A stretch of DNA of 64,000 nt from Streptomyces sp. TS71-3 (GCF_018327685.1 NZ_BNEL01000003.1:930001-994000); one strand, 5' to 3'; counted from the stretch's first letter, positions 35,825 through 46,504 are shown. Notes: generated by a model not told the origin, from the letters alone. Translations and numbers: made by a program.

Positions 35825-36690
35825 GACGCACCCGGGTGGCTGCGGTGCAGGTGCTGCATCTCGGCGAGCATCCGCCCGAACGGCTCGGTGTGCACGCCCT
35901 GACGGCCCGCACCCGCGGTCCATGCGCCTCGGCGGGGTCCCTCGGGCACGGTGAGCGTGGCCTCTTGCAGGACGGCTGTAACGGACGCCAGCCACTCGGA
36001 TTCCAGGGCCGCCCAGTCCACCCCGGGACCGCCGACGGAAGGTCCGCCGCCGGCGGGCCTGTCTCCGGCGGGTCGGCTGAGGCCGCCGGTGCCCGGCCCG
36101 CCCTCCTCCAGCGGTTGGAACAGCTCGCCGGTGAACCGCCACAGACTGTCGCAGCCGCGCTGCATGCGCCGGTGGCTCTCGTCGGTGCCGTCGCCGAGGC
36201 GGAGGGTCCACTGCCGGGCGTGGTCCCGGTGGTAGGCGACCTCCTTCACCGCCTTGGCGGCCAGTGCCGCCAGCGGGCCGGCGCCGTCGCCCGACGTTGC
36301 GGTCGTGGTCGCGAGCTGCTCGTAGAGCAGGTGCTGGTAGGTGGAGAAGTACAGCTGCCGGGCGATGGTGTGGGCGAAGTCGCCGTTGGGCTGCTCCACC
36401 AGCTGGCAGTTGCGGAAGGCGCGTTCTTCGCGGAGGTACGCCAACTCGTCCTCGTCGCCCACCAGGGAGAGCAGGACGCGTGCCTGCCCCAGCAGATCGA
36501 GGGCGATGTTCGCCAGGGCGACCTCTTCCTCCAGCACGGGCGCGTGCCCCGCCCACTCCCCCAGCCGGTGCGAGAGCACCAGGGCGTCGTCGCCCAGGGC
36601 GAGGGTGGGCACGGCCTCCGCGGGAACGGCGGCCACGGCGGCAGCCGCGTGGACGGTGTCCGTGGGAACGCGGTCAGCGGTGCTGCTCAC
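35818..36690 (-). CDS. paaC: Phenylacetyl-CoA epoxidase subunit PaaC
   Basis: 290 residues, ferritin-like all-helical fold (LVLSHRLGEWAGHAPVLEEE, ANIALDLLGQARVLLSLVGD, EVAYHRDHARQWTLRLGDGT). PaaC is the structural, metal-free partner of PaaA in the epoxidase core. A Gly/Pro-rich insert at about 195-222 (PAGDRPAGGGPSVGGPG) is longer than in E. coli PaaC. The ATG overlaps the paaB stop by 4 bases and the stop overlaps paaD, so the operon is fully coupled. Confidence 0.95.
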   Translation of the reverse strand: MSSTADRVPTDTVHAAAAVAAVPAEAVPTLALGDDALVLSHRLGEWAGHAPVLEEEVALANIALDLLGQARVLLSLVGDEDELAYLREERAFRNCQLVEQPNGDFAHTIARQLYFSTYQHLLYEQLATTTATSGDGAGPLAALAAKAVKEVAYHRDHARQWTLRLGDGTDESHRRMQRGCDSLWRFTGELFQPLEEGGPGTGGLSRPAGDRPAGGGPSVGGPGVDWAALESEWLASVTAVLQEATLTVPEGPRRGAWTAGAGRQGVHTEPFGRMLAEMQHLHRSHPGASW

Positions 36691-37162
36691 AGGTGCTTCA
36701 CCCCCTCGGGGATCTCGTAGAAGGTCGGGTGGCGGTACGGCTTGTCGGCGGATGGCTCGAAGAAGGGGTCCTTCTCGTCCGGTGAGGAGGCGGAGACCGC
36801 CGCGGACGGGACCACCCAGATGGAGACGCCCTCGCCGCGCCGGGTGTAGAGGTCGCGGGCGTTGCGCAGGGCGAACTCCGCGTCCGGGGCGTGCAGGCTG
36901 CCGGCGTGGGTGTGCGACAGCCCGCGGCGGGCGCGCACGAAGACCTCCCAGAGCGGCCAGTCCCGGGCCCCGGACCCGCTCACCGCCGCGGGCCCACTCG
37001 TTGCCGTGGACCCGCCCGCCGCTGCGGACCCACCTGTCGCCCTACGTTCCTCGCCCGCGCCTCCCGCGCCTCCCGCATCCCCCGCGCCTCCCGCGCCGGG
37101 AGCCGTTCCCGGCGTCGTTGCGGGCTCTTCCCCGTGCTTCTCCGCACCTGCGCTACCCGCGC

Positions 37163-37166
<4 letters not shown>
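36687..37166 (-). CDS. paaB: Phenylacetyl-CoA epoxidase subunit PaaB
   Basis: 159 residues, against about 95 for typical PaaB. The PaaB domain begins at about residue 69 ([20 protein letters not shown]) and ends [14 protein letters not shown]. The first 65 residues are Gly/Ala/Ser/Thr low complexity, a lineage-specific extension; starts closer to the domain lack a ribosome binding site, and ATG 37166 overlaps the paaA stop by 4 bases, supporting the long form. PaaB bridges PaaAC heterodimers in the epoxidase complex. Confidence 0.94.
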
Positions 37167-38176
<1,010 letters not shown>

Positions 38177-38297
38177 GCCGATCCTCTCGACTCCCGACTC
38201 GACTCGACTCGGCTCGCGACTCGACTCGACCCGCGGCCGGATGCGACGCGGCGTGCGGCGTCCAGCGCCCCGCGACCGTCCGGCCTCCCCGTCGCCG

Positions 38298-38311
38298 ACC
38301 GATCGTTCGGT
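38298..38311. promoter_or_regulatory. PaaR-type operator upstream of paaA
   Basis: ACCGATCGTTCGGT (the complement of ACCGAACGATCGGT) is a perfect fit to the ACCGNNCGNNCGGT core described for PaaR in Corynebacterium glutamicum. Between it and paaA, 38187-38230 is a GACTC pentamer-rich stretch. The 386-bp gap also serves the divergent DUF5819 gene. Confidence 0.8.
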
Positions 38312-38355
38312 CGACCAGGACCATGGTGAGTCGCGATTCCATAACGTGTCAAGCC

Positions 38356-38364
38356 TGTGGATAA
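38356..38364 (-). other. Single DnaA box
   Basis: TGTGGATAA, the complement of a perfect TTATCCACA box, in the paaA / DUF5819 divergent gap, 45 bp from the PaaR-type operator. Confidence 0.6.
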
Positions 38365-38562
38365 CCTCAAGGCGCCCTGCGCCCGGAGCCTTGGGTGAGT
38401 ACCGTGCTCGTGCGCGTGCGGGCGCGCGGCCCTGTGCGAAGGTGCACGCACCAGCATGGGCCCCGGCCGCGGCGGGCGTGAACGATCCCCGCATGTCCGG
38501 CCGGGCCGGCCGCGGACGGCCGGATCGGAACTGACCGGAATGGGAAGCGGGAACGGGACGGA

Positions 38563-39858
38563 ATGGACTCGTACGACGAGCGAACGAACCCTCGGCCGGG
38601 CGCACGAGATGCACGGCAGCCCGCGTCGCCCCTGCCGGCCGAGGCCTCCGCCGGCTCGGGACCCCGTCCCGGGCGCCCCGGCGCGCACCCGGAGGACGCC
38701 GGGGCCCGCGAGGACGCCGCACGCCCGGCACCACAGTCGGCGTTCCAGCAGCCACCGGCCCAGCAGTCCCCACCCGAGCAGTCCCCATCCCAGCGGACTC
38801 CCGTCCAGCAGAGCCCTGCCCAGCGGACGCAGGCCCCGCCGCCGGGACCTCCCGCACCGCGATCCGCCGGAACGGCGCACCCGGCGGCCCAGCCCGGGAC
38901 GCCGACCGGTACCGGAAGCCCCCAGACCGGCTCCGTGGCCTCCGAGCCGGCCGGTACCGTGCCGACGCCAGGCGGCAACGAGGCAGGCCCCGGACCCGAC
39001 GGGCCGTCTCCCGGCCCGGAAGCGGCACCCGGCATGCCTTCCGCACCCGGCACACCGACCCCACCCGGCACGCCCGCCCCACCCGGCACGCCCGCCCCGC
39101 CCCGCACCGGTATCAACGGCCTCTCCTTCGGCTACCAGGTGGTCGCCGCTGTCGCGCTGGCCGGCATCGGGGTCGTCGTCTGCGTGCATCTGCTGATGGT
39201 CTTCCTGCACGTCGCCCCGGCGAACACGGCGACCAAGCAGCACGGCCAGGCCGTGAACGACTGGGTGCTCCCGGAGTTCGAACAGAACTGGAAGCTGTTC
39301 GCGCCCAACCCCCTGCAGCAGAACATAGCCGTGGAGGCGCGCGCGCAGGTGCGCACCGCCTCCGGGGACATGCGGACCACCGGCTGGTACAACTTCTCGG
39401 CGCTGGACGGCGCCGCCATCGACCACAACCCGCTGCCGAGCCACATCCAGCAGAACGAACTGCGCAGGGCCTGGGACTTCTTCGTCTCCTCGCACGACAA
39501 CGACAACCGTCCGCTCAGCAGCCGCGGCACGCTCGCCGAGGGCTATCTGCGGCGCATCATGGTGTTGCGGCTCAGCCGCGTGGGAGTGGGCGGAAAGGAC
39601 TCCGCGGACGTGGTCCAGAGCGTTCAGGTCCGTTCCATGACGACGAACGTGCAGCCGCCGCCGTGGAGCGGCAACGGCCGGCTGAGTGACAAGCCCTTCT
39701 ACCGGACGCTCTCCTGGTGGCCGGTCAGCCCCGGTGACCTGCCGCTGAGCGCCGCCGCCGGCACGCACCCGCGGAACACCGCCACAGGCACGCACCCGCG
39801 GAATGCCGTCGCCGGCACGCACCCCCAGGACGCCCGGACGGAGGCGAGGTCCCGATGA
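38563..39858 (+). CDS. DUF5819 family membrane protein
   Basis: 431 residues. The first 185 are disordered, Pro/Gln/Gly/Thr-rich; a membrane helix (about 192-215, [20 protein letters not shown]) and an extracytoplasmic domain follow, with the motif [20 protein letters not shown]. The C-terminus ends in three GTHPRNxxA repeats. WxxFAPNP-type motifs recur in proteins encoded next to HTTM-domain proteins, and here the stop overlaps the HTTM gene start by 4 bases. I infer a two-protein membrane complex. Function unknown; paa genes flank it but none of its features suggests phenylacetate metabolism. Confidence 0.88.
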   Translation: MDSYDERTNPRPGARDARQPASPLPAEASAGSGPRPGRPGAHPEDAGAREDAARPAPQSAFQQPPAQQSPPEQSPSQRTPVQQSPAQRTQAPPPGPPAPRSAGTAHPAAQPGTPTGTGSPQTGSVASEPAGTVPTPGGNEAGPGPDGPSPGPEAAPGMPSAPGTPTPPGTPAPPGTPAPPRTGINGLSFGYQVVAAVALAGIGVVVCVHLLMVFLHVAPANTATKQHGQAVNDWVLPEFEQNWKLFAPNPLQQNIAVEARAQVRTASGDMRTTGWYNFSALDGAAIDHNPLPSHIQQNELRRAWDFFVSSHDNDNRPLSSRGTLAEGYLRRIMVLRLSRVGVGGKDSADVVQSVQVRSMTTNVQPPPWSGNGRLSDKPFYRTLSWWPVSPGDLPLSAAAGTHPRNTATGTHPRNAVAGTHPQDARTEARSR

Positions 39859-41285
39859 CCAGCATCGAACTGTGGCTTGCGCGCGGCATCAACCGCATCA
39901 CGTCCGCCCCGCTCGGCGTCTACCAGTCCGCGGTGATCCGGATCGGATTCTCGGCCACCTGGCTGCTGTTCCTGCTGCGGGAGTTCCCGCACCGCCAGGA
40001 GCTCTACGGGCCGAACGGGCCGTGGAGCTGGTCCATGGCGCGCGAGCTGATCGACGGCAACGGTGCTTTCACCGCGCTCATATGGACCGACAGCCAGACG
40101 TGGTTCGAGGTCGTGTACGCCGTGGCGATCGTCTCCAGCGCGCTGCTGCTGCTGGGCTGGCACACCCGCGCCATGTCGGTGCTCTTCATGGTGGGCGTGC
40201 TCTCCATGGAGAACCGCAGCATCTTCATGAGCGACGGCGGCGACAACGTCCTCCACCTGATGTCGATCTACCTGGTGTTCACGCGGTGCGGTGCCGTCTG
40301 GTCGCTGGACGCGCGCCGTATGCGCCGCGCCGCTCAGGCACGCGCGCGTGGAGCACGTTTCCGGGCGGACGCGGTCGGTCCGGTGCTGTGGGCGGTGCTC
40401 GGTGCGGTGCTGCTGGTGGTGACCGGCCGGGGCTACCTCAGCCCTGGCTGGATGCTGGTCTTCTGGGGCATGTGGGTGGCGCACGTGCTGTGGTGGGTCG
40501 TGGACCGGCGCTCGGTCCGGGGCACGGCCACGCTGCATCCAGGGGCGGCCGAGGGCGCTCCTGCGACGGCCTCCGGGGTTCCTGCGACGGCCTCCGTGAT
40601 TCCCGCGGCGAACGCGGTGCCTGCCGGTGGCGCGGCTGCCTTCCGTACGTCCACCGATGACACCGCCCTCGGCGCCCCGGCCGGCTCGGGGCCCCATGCG
40701 TCCCGCAACGAGAAGCGGCTCCTGCTCGACGTCATCGCCAACCTGGCGCACAACGCGGGCCTCTTGGTGATCATGGTCGAGGCGTGCCTCGTCTACGCCA
40801 CGGCGGGCTGGTACAAGATCCAGGGCAGCCGCTGGCAGGACGGCACGGCCGTCTACTACCCCCTGCACCTCGACTACTTCTCGCCCTGGCCCGCCCTGTC
40901 CGACCAGCTCGGAGCGCATGGCCTGATCGTCATGCTGATCACCTACGGCACGGTCATGGTCCAGGTCGCCTTCCCGTTCACGCTCTTCAACCGGCGCGTG
41001 AAGAACGTGCTGCTGGTCGCGATGATGACCGAGCACCTCGTCATCGCCATCACGCTCGGCCTGCCGTTCTTCTCGCTGGCGATGATCACCGCGGACGCCG
41101 TGTTCCTCCCGACGTCCTTCCTGCGGTGGCTGGGCCGTCAGGCGACGCGCACGGTCGGGCGGCTGCTCCCCGCCTCCAGGCGCCCCGGATCCGGCATTGG
41201 GGCGGCGGACGGCACGGGCGAGGGCCGCGGCGCCCGCGATCCTGAGCCGGAGGCGCCGCTCAGCCCGGCGGGCTCGCACGGCTGA
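39855..41285 (+). CDS. HTTM-domain multi-pass membrane protein
   Basis: 476 residues with about 8 to 10 membrane helices and the HTTM hallmarks: WLARGINRITSAPLGVYQSA, RIGFSATWLLFLLREFPHRQ, YATAGWYKIQGSRWQDGTAV and YPLHLDYFSPWPALSD. HTTM is the membrane domain shared with vitamin K-dependent gamma-carboxylase, but the soluble carboxylase part is absent. A low-complexity loop (about 228-285) is inserted in the middle. It is translationally coupled (ATGA) to the DUF5819 gene. Whether it is a carboxylase-like or quinone-linked enzyme cannot be told. Confidence 0.92.
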   Translation: MTSIELWLARGINRITSAPLGVYQSAVIRIGFSATWLLFLLREFPHRQELYGPNGPWSWSMARELIDGNGAFTALIWTDSQTWFEVVYAVAIVSSALLLLGWHTRAMSVLFMVGVLSMENRSIFMSDGGDNVLHLMSIYLVFTRCGAVWSLDARRMRRAAQARARGARFRADAVGPVLWAVLGAVLLVVTGRGYLSPGWMLVFWGMWVAHVLWWVVDRRSVRGTATLHPGAAEGAPATASGVPATASVIPAANAVPAGGAAAFRTSTDDTALGAPAGSGPHASRNEKRLLLDVIANLAHNAGLLVIMVEACLVYATAGWYKIQGSRWQDGTAVYYPLHLDYFSPWPALSDQLGAHGLIVMLITYGTVMVQVAFPFTLFNRRVKNVLLVAMMTEHLVIAITLGLPFFSLAMITADAVFLPTSFLRWLGRQATRTVGRLLPASRRPGSGIGAADGTGEGRGARDPEPEAPLSPAGSHG

Positions 41286-41454
41286 GGCCGGCCCGGGAGA
41301 GGCCCGGGAGTCTCGCGCGGAGGGAGTGCCGCGACCCCTCGACCAGGCGTGTGCCGCGGGCCTTCCCGAAAGCCTGCCGCGGCCGCACCTCCGCGTACGC
41401 TGCACGGACGAGGCCCGACGAGGCCCGACGAGGCCAAGGGCGGAAGGCAGGTCC

Positions 41455-42273
41455 ATGCAGCAACGGGAGACCGGAACCACGCCCGGCACCAGGCCCGGCG
41501 TCCCGGGCGCCCCCCGGCCGGCGGCCGACCGGGCCGCTGACGCGGTGGGCGCATGGCGCCGGGCTCCGGACGACGCCGTGCTCCTCGACGGCTTCCACGC
41601 CGTCAAGCACGCCCTGCGTTTCGGCGCGGACCTGCTGGTGGCGCTCACCGGTGATCTACCGGCCGCCCTCGCCCTGGCGGACGACCTGGCGCCGGACGTG
41701 CGGCCCGCGCTCGCCGCGACCCTGGTGGAGCTGCCGGTGGACGCCCTGCGCTCCCTCGTGCCGCGGCTGCACCCCACCGGGGTGGCCGCCCTGGCCGTGC
41801 GCCCGCCCCAGGCCGCGCACCTGGCGGCGCTGACGCGGCGGCCCCGACCCGCCCCCGTCGTCGTCCTCGACCGGCCGCGCAACCTCGGCAACGTCGGCGC
41901 CGTGATCCGCCTCGCGGCCGGCAGCGGCGCGACCGGAGTGATCACCACGGGCACCCTCGACCCCTGGCACCCGGCGGTCGTCCGCGGTGGCGCGGGCCTG
42001 CACTACGCGACCGCCGTGGCCCGCATGGACGCCGACGAGCTGCCGGACGGGCCGCTCCTCGCCCTGGACGCCGGCGGTGAGGACATCCGCGGGATCGCGA
42101 TCCCCGACGACGCCCTCCTCGCCTTCGGCTCCGAGCGCAGCGGCCTGTCCGACCGGCTCCGGGCGCGGGCCGACCGCCTGGTCTCCCTGCCGATGCGCCC
42201 CCAGGTGTCCAGCTACAACCTGGCCACCAGTGTGGCCATGGCGCTCTACCACTGGTCCCTGGGCACCGCCTGA
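41455..42273 (+). CDS. SpoU/TrmH-family RNA 2'-O-ribose methyltransferase
   Basis: 272 residues from ATG 41455 (GGAAGG 10 bases upstream). The three SPOUT motifs are present: NLGNVGAVIR, AFGSERSGLS and LPMRPQVSSYNLATSVAMAL, forming the knotted SAM site. The N-terminal part (about 25-135) is an RNA-substrate-binding domain, so this is a TrmH/RlmB-like enzyme acting on tRNA or rRNA. A GACGAGGCCC x3 repeat precedes the gene. It converges with paaN, 22 bp apart. Confidence 0.93.
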   Translation: MQQRETGTTPGTRPGVPGAPRPAADRAADAVGAWRRAPDDAVLLDGFHAVKHALRFGADLLVALTGDLPAALALADDLAPDVRPALAATLVELPVDALRSLVPRLHPTGVAALAVRPPQAAHLAALTRRPRPAPVVVLDRPRNLGNVGAVIRLAAGSGATGVITTGTLDPWHPAVVRGGAGLHYATAVARMDADELPDGPLLALDAGGEDIRGIAIPDDALLAFGSERSGLSDRLRARADRLVSLPMRPQVSSYNLATSVAMALYHWSLGTA

Positions 42274-42295
42274 CGCCGATCCGCCAGGGGCGGCC

Positions 42296-43987
42296 TCACA
42301 CCTCCCGCCGCACCTCCACCACCCGGAACCTGTTGGCGACGAACGCGCCGTCGCACAGGGCGGCGTTCGCCGCGGGATTGCCGCCGGAACCGTGGAAGTC
42401 GGAGAACGCGGCGGTCTGGTTGACGAAGACGCCGCCGGTGAGGTTCAGGGAGAGCTGGGCGCACTCCTCGAGGCAGACCTCCTCGACGGCCTTCTCCACC
42501 TCGCTGGAGGTGGTGTACGCGCCGACCGTCATCGCGCCGCGCTCGCGGACGGTGTGCCGCAGGAGCTCCACCGCGTCCGTGGCGGAGTCGACGGCGACGG
42601 CGAAGGAGACGGGGCCGAAGCACTCCTGCTGGCAGGCGGCCAGATCGTCGGTCCGTGTGGCGTCCAGCTTGACGATCAGCGGGCTCCGGACCACCGCCTC
42701 CGGGAACTCCGGATGCAGGACCTCGCGGGAGGCCAGCGCCACCTCACCCAGGTCGGGGGCCGCCTCCAGCCGGGCCTTCACGTCCGGGTTCACCAGCGCG
42801 CCCAGCAGGGCGGCGGCCCGGGCGTCGTCACCCACCAGGGAGTCGACGGCGGCGGCGAGGTCCGCGACGACCTGGTCGAAGGACTTGGGCCCGGCCTCCG
42901 TGGCGATGCCCGCGCGCGGGATGAGCAGGTTCTGCGGGGTGGTGCACATCTGGCCGCTGTACAGGGAGAGCGAGAACGCGAGGTTCGCGAGCATGCCCCG
43001 GTAGTTGCCGGTGGACTCGATGACGACGGTGTTGACGCCGGCCTTCTCCGTGTGGACCTGTGCCTGGTGGGCGTTGGTCTCCAGCCAGTCGCCGAAGGCC
43101 GACGAGCCGGTGTAGTCGATGATCCTGACCTCGGGGTGCACGGCGAGGGTCTTGGCGATGCCCTCGCCGGGCCGCTCGGCGGCCAGGGCGACCAGATTCG
43201 CGTCGAAGCCCGCCTCGGCGAGCACGTCACGGCAGACCTGGACCGTGAGGGCGAGCGGCAGCACCGCGCGCGGGTGCGGCTTGACCAGGACGGCGTTGCC
43301 CGTGGCGAGGGAGGCGAAGAGGCCCGGGTAGCCGTTCCACGTGGGGAAGGTGTTGCAGCCGATCAGCAGGGAGATGCCGCGCGGCACCGCCGTGAACTGC
43401 TTCTCCAGCTTCAGCGGGTCCCGCTTGCCCTGGGGCTTGGTCCACTCCGCCGTGTCCGGTGTGCGGGTCTGCTCGGCGTAGGCGTACGCCACCGCCTCCA
43501 GGCCGCGGTCCTGCGCGTGCGGCCCGCCGGCCTGGAAGGCCATCATGAAGGCCTGGCCGGTGGTGTGCATGACCGTGTACGCGAACTCGTGGGTGCGGGC
43601 GCTGATCCGGGACAGGATCTCCAGGCAGACCATCGCGCGCACCTCGGGGCCCGCCTCGCGCCAGGCGCGCATCCCGTCGCGCATGGCGGGCAGCAGGACC
43701 TCGACGTCCGGGTGCGGGTACGTGACCCCCAGCTTCGGCCCGTACGGGGACGTCTCGGTACCCACCCAGTCGTCGGTGCCCGGCTGGGCGAGGTCGAGCC
43801 TCGTGCCCAGCAGAGCGTCGAACGCGGCCCTGCCCTCCTCGGGGCTGAGGCTGCCCTGCTCGCCGTAGGCCTTGGGGTGCTCGGGGTGCGGCGACCAGTA
43901 CGCGCGCGTGCCGATGGTCTTCAGGGCCTGGTCGAGCGTGGGCCGGTGGTTGGCGATGAGCTGGGGCGCGGTGAGTGCGGCTGCCAT
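42296..43987 (-). CDS. paaN: Phenylacetate catabolism aldehyde dehydrogenase PaaN
   Basis: 563 residues of aldehyde dehydrogenase fold: GCNTFPTWNGYPGLFASLAT, NAVLVKPHPRAVLPLALTVQ, DYTGSSAFGDWL, and the catalytic Cys in SGQMCTTPQNLL. It matches the actinobacterial PaaN type that lacks the C-terminal MaoC-like hydratase domain of E. coli PaaZ (about 680 residues). It should oxidise the semialdehyde-CoA formed on ring opening; the hydrolase activity must be supplied elsewhere. Divergent from paaH with a PaaR-type operator between them. Confidence 0.94.
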   Translation of the reverse strand: MAAALTAPQLIANHRPTLDQALKTIGTRAYWSPHPEHPKAYGEQGSLSPEEGRAAFDALLGTRLDLAQPGTDDWVGTETSPYGPKLGVTYPHPDVEVLLPAMRDGMRAWREAGPEVRAMVCLEILSRISARTHEFAYTVMHTTGQAFMMAFQAGGPHAQDRGLEAVAYAYAEQTRTPDTAEWTKPQGKRDPLKLEKQFTAVPRGISLLIGCNTFPTWNGYPGLFASLATGNAVLVKPHPRAVLPLALTVQVCRDVLAEAGFDANLVALAAERPGEGIAKTLAVHPEVRIIDYTGSSAFGDWLETNAHQAQVHTEKAGVNTVVIESTGNYRGMLANLAFSLSLYSGQMCTTPQNLLIPRAGIATEAGPKSFDQVVADLAAAVDSLVGDDARAAALLGALVNPDVKARLEAAPDLGEVALASREVLHPEFPEAVVRSPLIVKLDATRTDDLAACQQECFGPVSFAVAVDSATDAVELLRHTVRERGAMTVGAYTTSSEVEKAVEEVCLEECAQLSLNLTGGVFVNQTAAFSDFHGSGGNPAANAALCDGAFVANRFRVVEVRREV

Positions 43988-44126
43988 CAGGGACCAACTC
44001 CTCCTCGCACCGGTCCTCGTCGAACCGGCGGGCTGGGTAGGGCAGGATCGGGGGGCGCGGAGCGCCGCGGTTCGGGATCGCCGTTACGGGATCATGAGCG
44101 GCGATGGGGCGGACAGGGTTAGAGTA

Positions 44127-44140
44127 ACCGAACGATCGGT
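44127..44140. promoter_or_regulatory. PaaR-type operator between paaN and paaH
   Basis: ACCGAACGATCGGT, identical in sequence to the complement of the paaA site. It lies 139 bp from the paaN start and 57 bp from the paaH start and could control both. Flanking AGTA and CGGT extend the partial symmetry. A near-match to a DnaA box (TGTGGAAAA) follows at 44166. Confidence 0.82.
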
Positions 44141-44197
44141 CGGTACAAGAGGGGTCCGGCGAACCTGTGGAAAACCCGGTGCGGGAGGATCGCGAGC

Positions 44198-45724
44198 ATG
44201 ACGGCACTCGACCTGACAAGCACAGTCGCGGTGGTCGGCAGCGGCACCATGGGCCAGGGCATCGCCCAGGTCGCGCTGCTGGCGGGCCACCCCGTACTGC
44301 TCCATGACGCGGTGCCGGACCGTGCCGAGGACGCCGCGGAGGCCATCGCCGCCCGGCTGGCCCGCCTGGTCGACAAGGGCCGCCTGACGGCGTCCGACCG
44401 GGACGCCGCGCTGGCCCGCCTGGACACGGCGCGGGACCTGCCCGCGCTGGCCGGCGCCGGCCTGGTGGTCGAGGCGGTCGTCGAGCGGCTCGACGCCAAG
44501 CAGGCGCTCTTCCGCGAGCTGGAAGAGACCGTCGGCGACACCTGCCTGCTCGCCACCAACACGTCGTCCCTCTCCGTCACCGCCATCGGCGGCGCGCTGC
44601 GCCGTCCCGGCCGGCTCGTCGGCCTGCACTTCTTCAACCCGGCTCCCCTGCTGCCGCTCGTCGAGGTCGTCTCCGGCGTCGCCACCGACGAGTCGTCGGC
44701 CACGCGCGCGTATGACACCGCGGCGGTCTGGGGCAAGACCCCGGTCCGCTGTGCTGATACCCCCGGCTTCATCGTCAATCGCATCGCCCGCCCGTTCTAC
44801 GCGGAGGCCTTCCGCCTGCACGAGGAGCGGGCCGCCGATCCCGCCACCATCGACGCCGTGCTGCGGGAGAGCGGCGGCTTCCGCATGGGCCCGTTCGAGC
44901 TGACCGACCTCATCGGACAGGACGTCAACGAAGCCGTCACGCGCTCCGTGTGGGAGTCCTTCTTCCACGACCCCAGGTTCACCCCGTCCCCGGCGCAGCG
45001 CCGCCTGGTGGAGTCCGGCAGGCTCGGCCGCAAGTCTGGGCGCGGCTGGTACGACCACGCGCCGGACGCCGAGCCCGCCCGGCCGGCCACCGCGGAGCCC
45101 TGCGAGGCGCCCGCCGAGGTCGGCGTTCAGCCCGGGCCCTCAGGCCCGATGGCGGCGGTCGTCGAGCTGCTGGCCGAGGCCGGCGTGCGCACCACCCGAG
45201 CCGGAGTGCCGGCCGCCTCGGAGACCTCCCTCGTCCTCCCCAAGGGCACCCGGATCACCGTCACCGACGGGAGGACCGCCACCGGCGACTTCGAGGGCCC
45301 CGCCATCCGCCTGGACCTGGCGCTGGACTACCACACCTGCACGCGCGTGGCACTCGCCCCGGGCGCCGACGCCGACCTCCTCGACGTCCGCGCGGCGATA
45401 GGCCTCTTCCAGAAGCTCGGCAAGACGGTCAGCGTCGTCGCCGACACCCCCGGAATGATCGTGGGGCGCACGGTCGCCATGCTGATCGACTTCGCCGTGG
45501 ACGCCGAGGCACGCGGCGTGGCGGACCGCGCCGACATCGACACCGCCATGAAGCTGGGCGTCAACTACCCGCGCGGGCCCCTGGAGTGGTGCGACGAGCT
45601 GGGGGCACGCTGGGCGTGGCGGACCCTGCAGAATCTGCACGCCACCTATCCCGGCGGGCGCTACGGAGCATGCCCGGCGCTCACGCACCGCTCGGATCTC
45701 GCCTACAAGCAGGGGCTCTCATGA
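44198..45724 (+). CDS. paaH: 3-hydroxyacyl-CoA dehydrogenase (PaaH-type)
   Basis: 508 residues. The N-terminal NAD-binding domain starts VAVVGSGTMGQGIAQVALLA; GLHFFNPAPLLPLVEVVSG and the C-terminal VNRIARPFYAEAFR helix set follow. A second 3HCDH C-terminal domain (about 400-505, including GRTVAMLIDFAVDAEARGVA) is repeated, the two-domain layout of PaaH/PaaC-type enzymes of about 500 residues. It oxidises 3-hydroxyadipyl-CoA in the lower phenylacetate pathway. The stop overlaps the TetR start (ATGA), so enzyme and regulator are co-expressed. Confidence 0.94.
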   Translation: MTALDLTSTVAVVGSGTMGQGIAQVALLAGHPVLLHDAVPDRAEDAAEAIAARLARLVDKGRLTASDRDAALARLDTARDLPALAGAGLVVEAVVERLDAKQALFRELEETVGDTCLLATNTSSLSVTAIGGALRRPGRLVGLHFFNPAPLLPLVEVVSGVATDESSATRAYDTAAVWGKTPVRCADTPGFIVNRIARPFYAEAFRLHEERAADPATIDAVLRESGGFRMGPFELTDLIGQDVNEAVTRSVWESFFHDPRFTPSPAQRRLVESGRLGRKSGRGWYDHAPDAEPARPATAEPCEAPAEVGVQPGPSGPMAAVVELLAEAGVRTTRAGVPAASETSLVLPKGTRITVTDGRTATGDFEGPAIRLDLALDYHTCTRVALAPGADADLLDVRAAIGLFQKLGKTVSVVADTPGMIVGRTVAMLIDFAVDAEARGVADRADIDTAMKLGVNYPRGPLEWCDELGARWAWRTLQNLHATYPGGRYGACPALTHRSDLAYKQGLS

Positions 45725-46311
45725 CCGCCGCGAAGCGCGACACCTACACGCCGGAATCGCTGCTCGCGGTCGCGGTCACCGTCTTCAACGAACGCGGTTA
45801 CGACGGCACCTCCATGGAGCACCTGTCCAGGGCAGCGGGCATCTCCAAGTCGTCGATATACCACCACGTGTCGGGCAAGGAGGAGCTGCTGCGGCGGGCC
45901 GTCAGCCGCGCCCTCGACGGGCTCTTCGGGATCCTCGACGAGGAGCACGCGCGCGTGGGGCGCGCCGTGGAGCGGCTCGAGTACGTCACGCGGCGCATGG
46001 TCCAGGTGCTCACGGCCGAACTGCCCTACGTCACGCTGCTGCTGCGGGTGCGCGGGAACACCGCCACGGAGCGCTGGGCGCTCGAACGGCGCCGGGACTT
46101 CGACCACCAGGTCGCCGCGCTCCTCAAAGAAGCCGCGGCCGACGGCGACGTCCGCGGCGACGTCGAGGTCCGGCTGGCCACCCGGCTGGTCTTCGGGATG
46201 ATCAACTCGATCGTGGAGTGGTACCGGCCGGAGAGCCGCGACGGAGGCGACGGCCGGCTCGCCGACACCGTGGTCCGCCTGGTGTTCGCGGGGCTGCGCG
46301 GCGAGGACTGA
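45721..46311 (+). CDS. paaR: TetR-family regulator, probable PaaR
   Basis: 196 residues. The N-terminal HTH (about 12-58) reads ESLLAVAVTVFNERGYDGTS, MEHLSRAAGISKSSIYHHVS, GKEELLRRAVSRAL, typical TetR. The C-terminal ligand domain is all-helical, with RMVQVLTAELPYVTLLLRVR. It is the second gene of the paaH operon and its operator-like palindrome stands upstream, so it is likely autoregulated and released by phenylacetyl-CoA, as known for PaaR/PaaX-type systems. Alternatives are other acyl-CoA-sensing TetR proteins. Confidence 0.9.
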   Translation: MTAAKRDTYTPESLLAVAVTVFNERGYDGTSMEHLSRAAGISKSSIYHHVSGKEELLRRAVSRALDGLFGILDEEHARVGRAVERLEYVTRRMVQVLTAELPYVTLLLRVRGNTATERWALERRRDFDHQVAALLKEAAADGDVRGDVEVRLATRLVFGMINSIVEWYRPESRDGGDGRLADTVVRLVFAGLRGED

Positions 46312-46504
46312 GGACGGCGGGGCGCCCCGCGCGAGGGCCTTCCCCGGCCGGGATTCCCTTTGGCGGGACTGCCGGGACTTCCCTTTGCCGGGACGGCGCC
46401 CTCCGGTACCGAAGCCGGCGTTCCAGCGGCTCTCGCGCCGGCTGCCGCCGGTGCCACCCGCTCCCCGGCGCGCCCCGCCACCTGCCGGTGCTCCCGCTCC
46501 CCGG

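Noticed and set aside
44166..44174. DnaA box before paaH (TGTGGAAAA)
   Set aside because: The third position of the complement is T, outside the consensus; kept only as a near-match.
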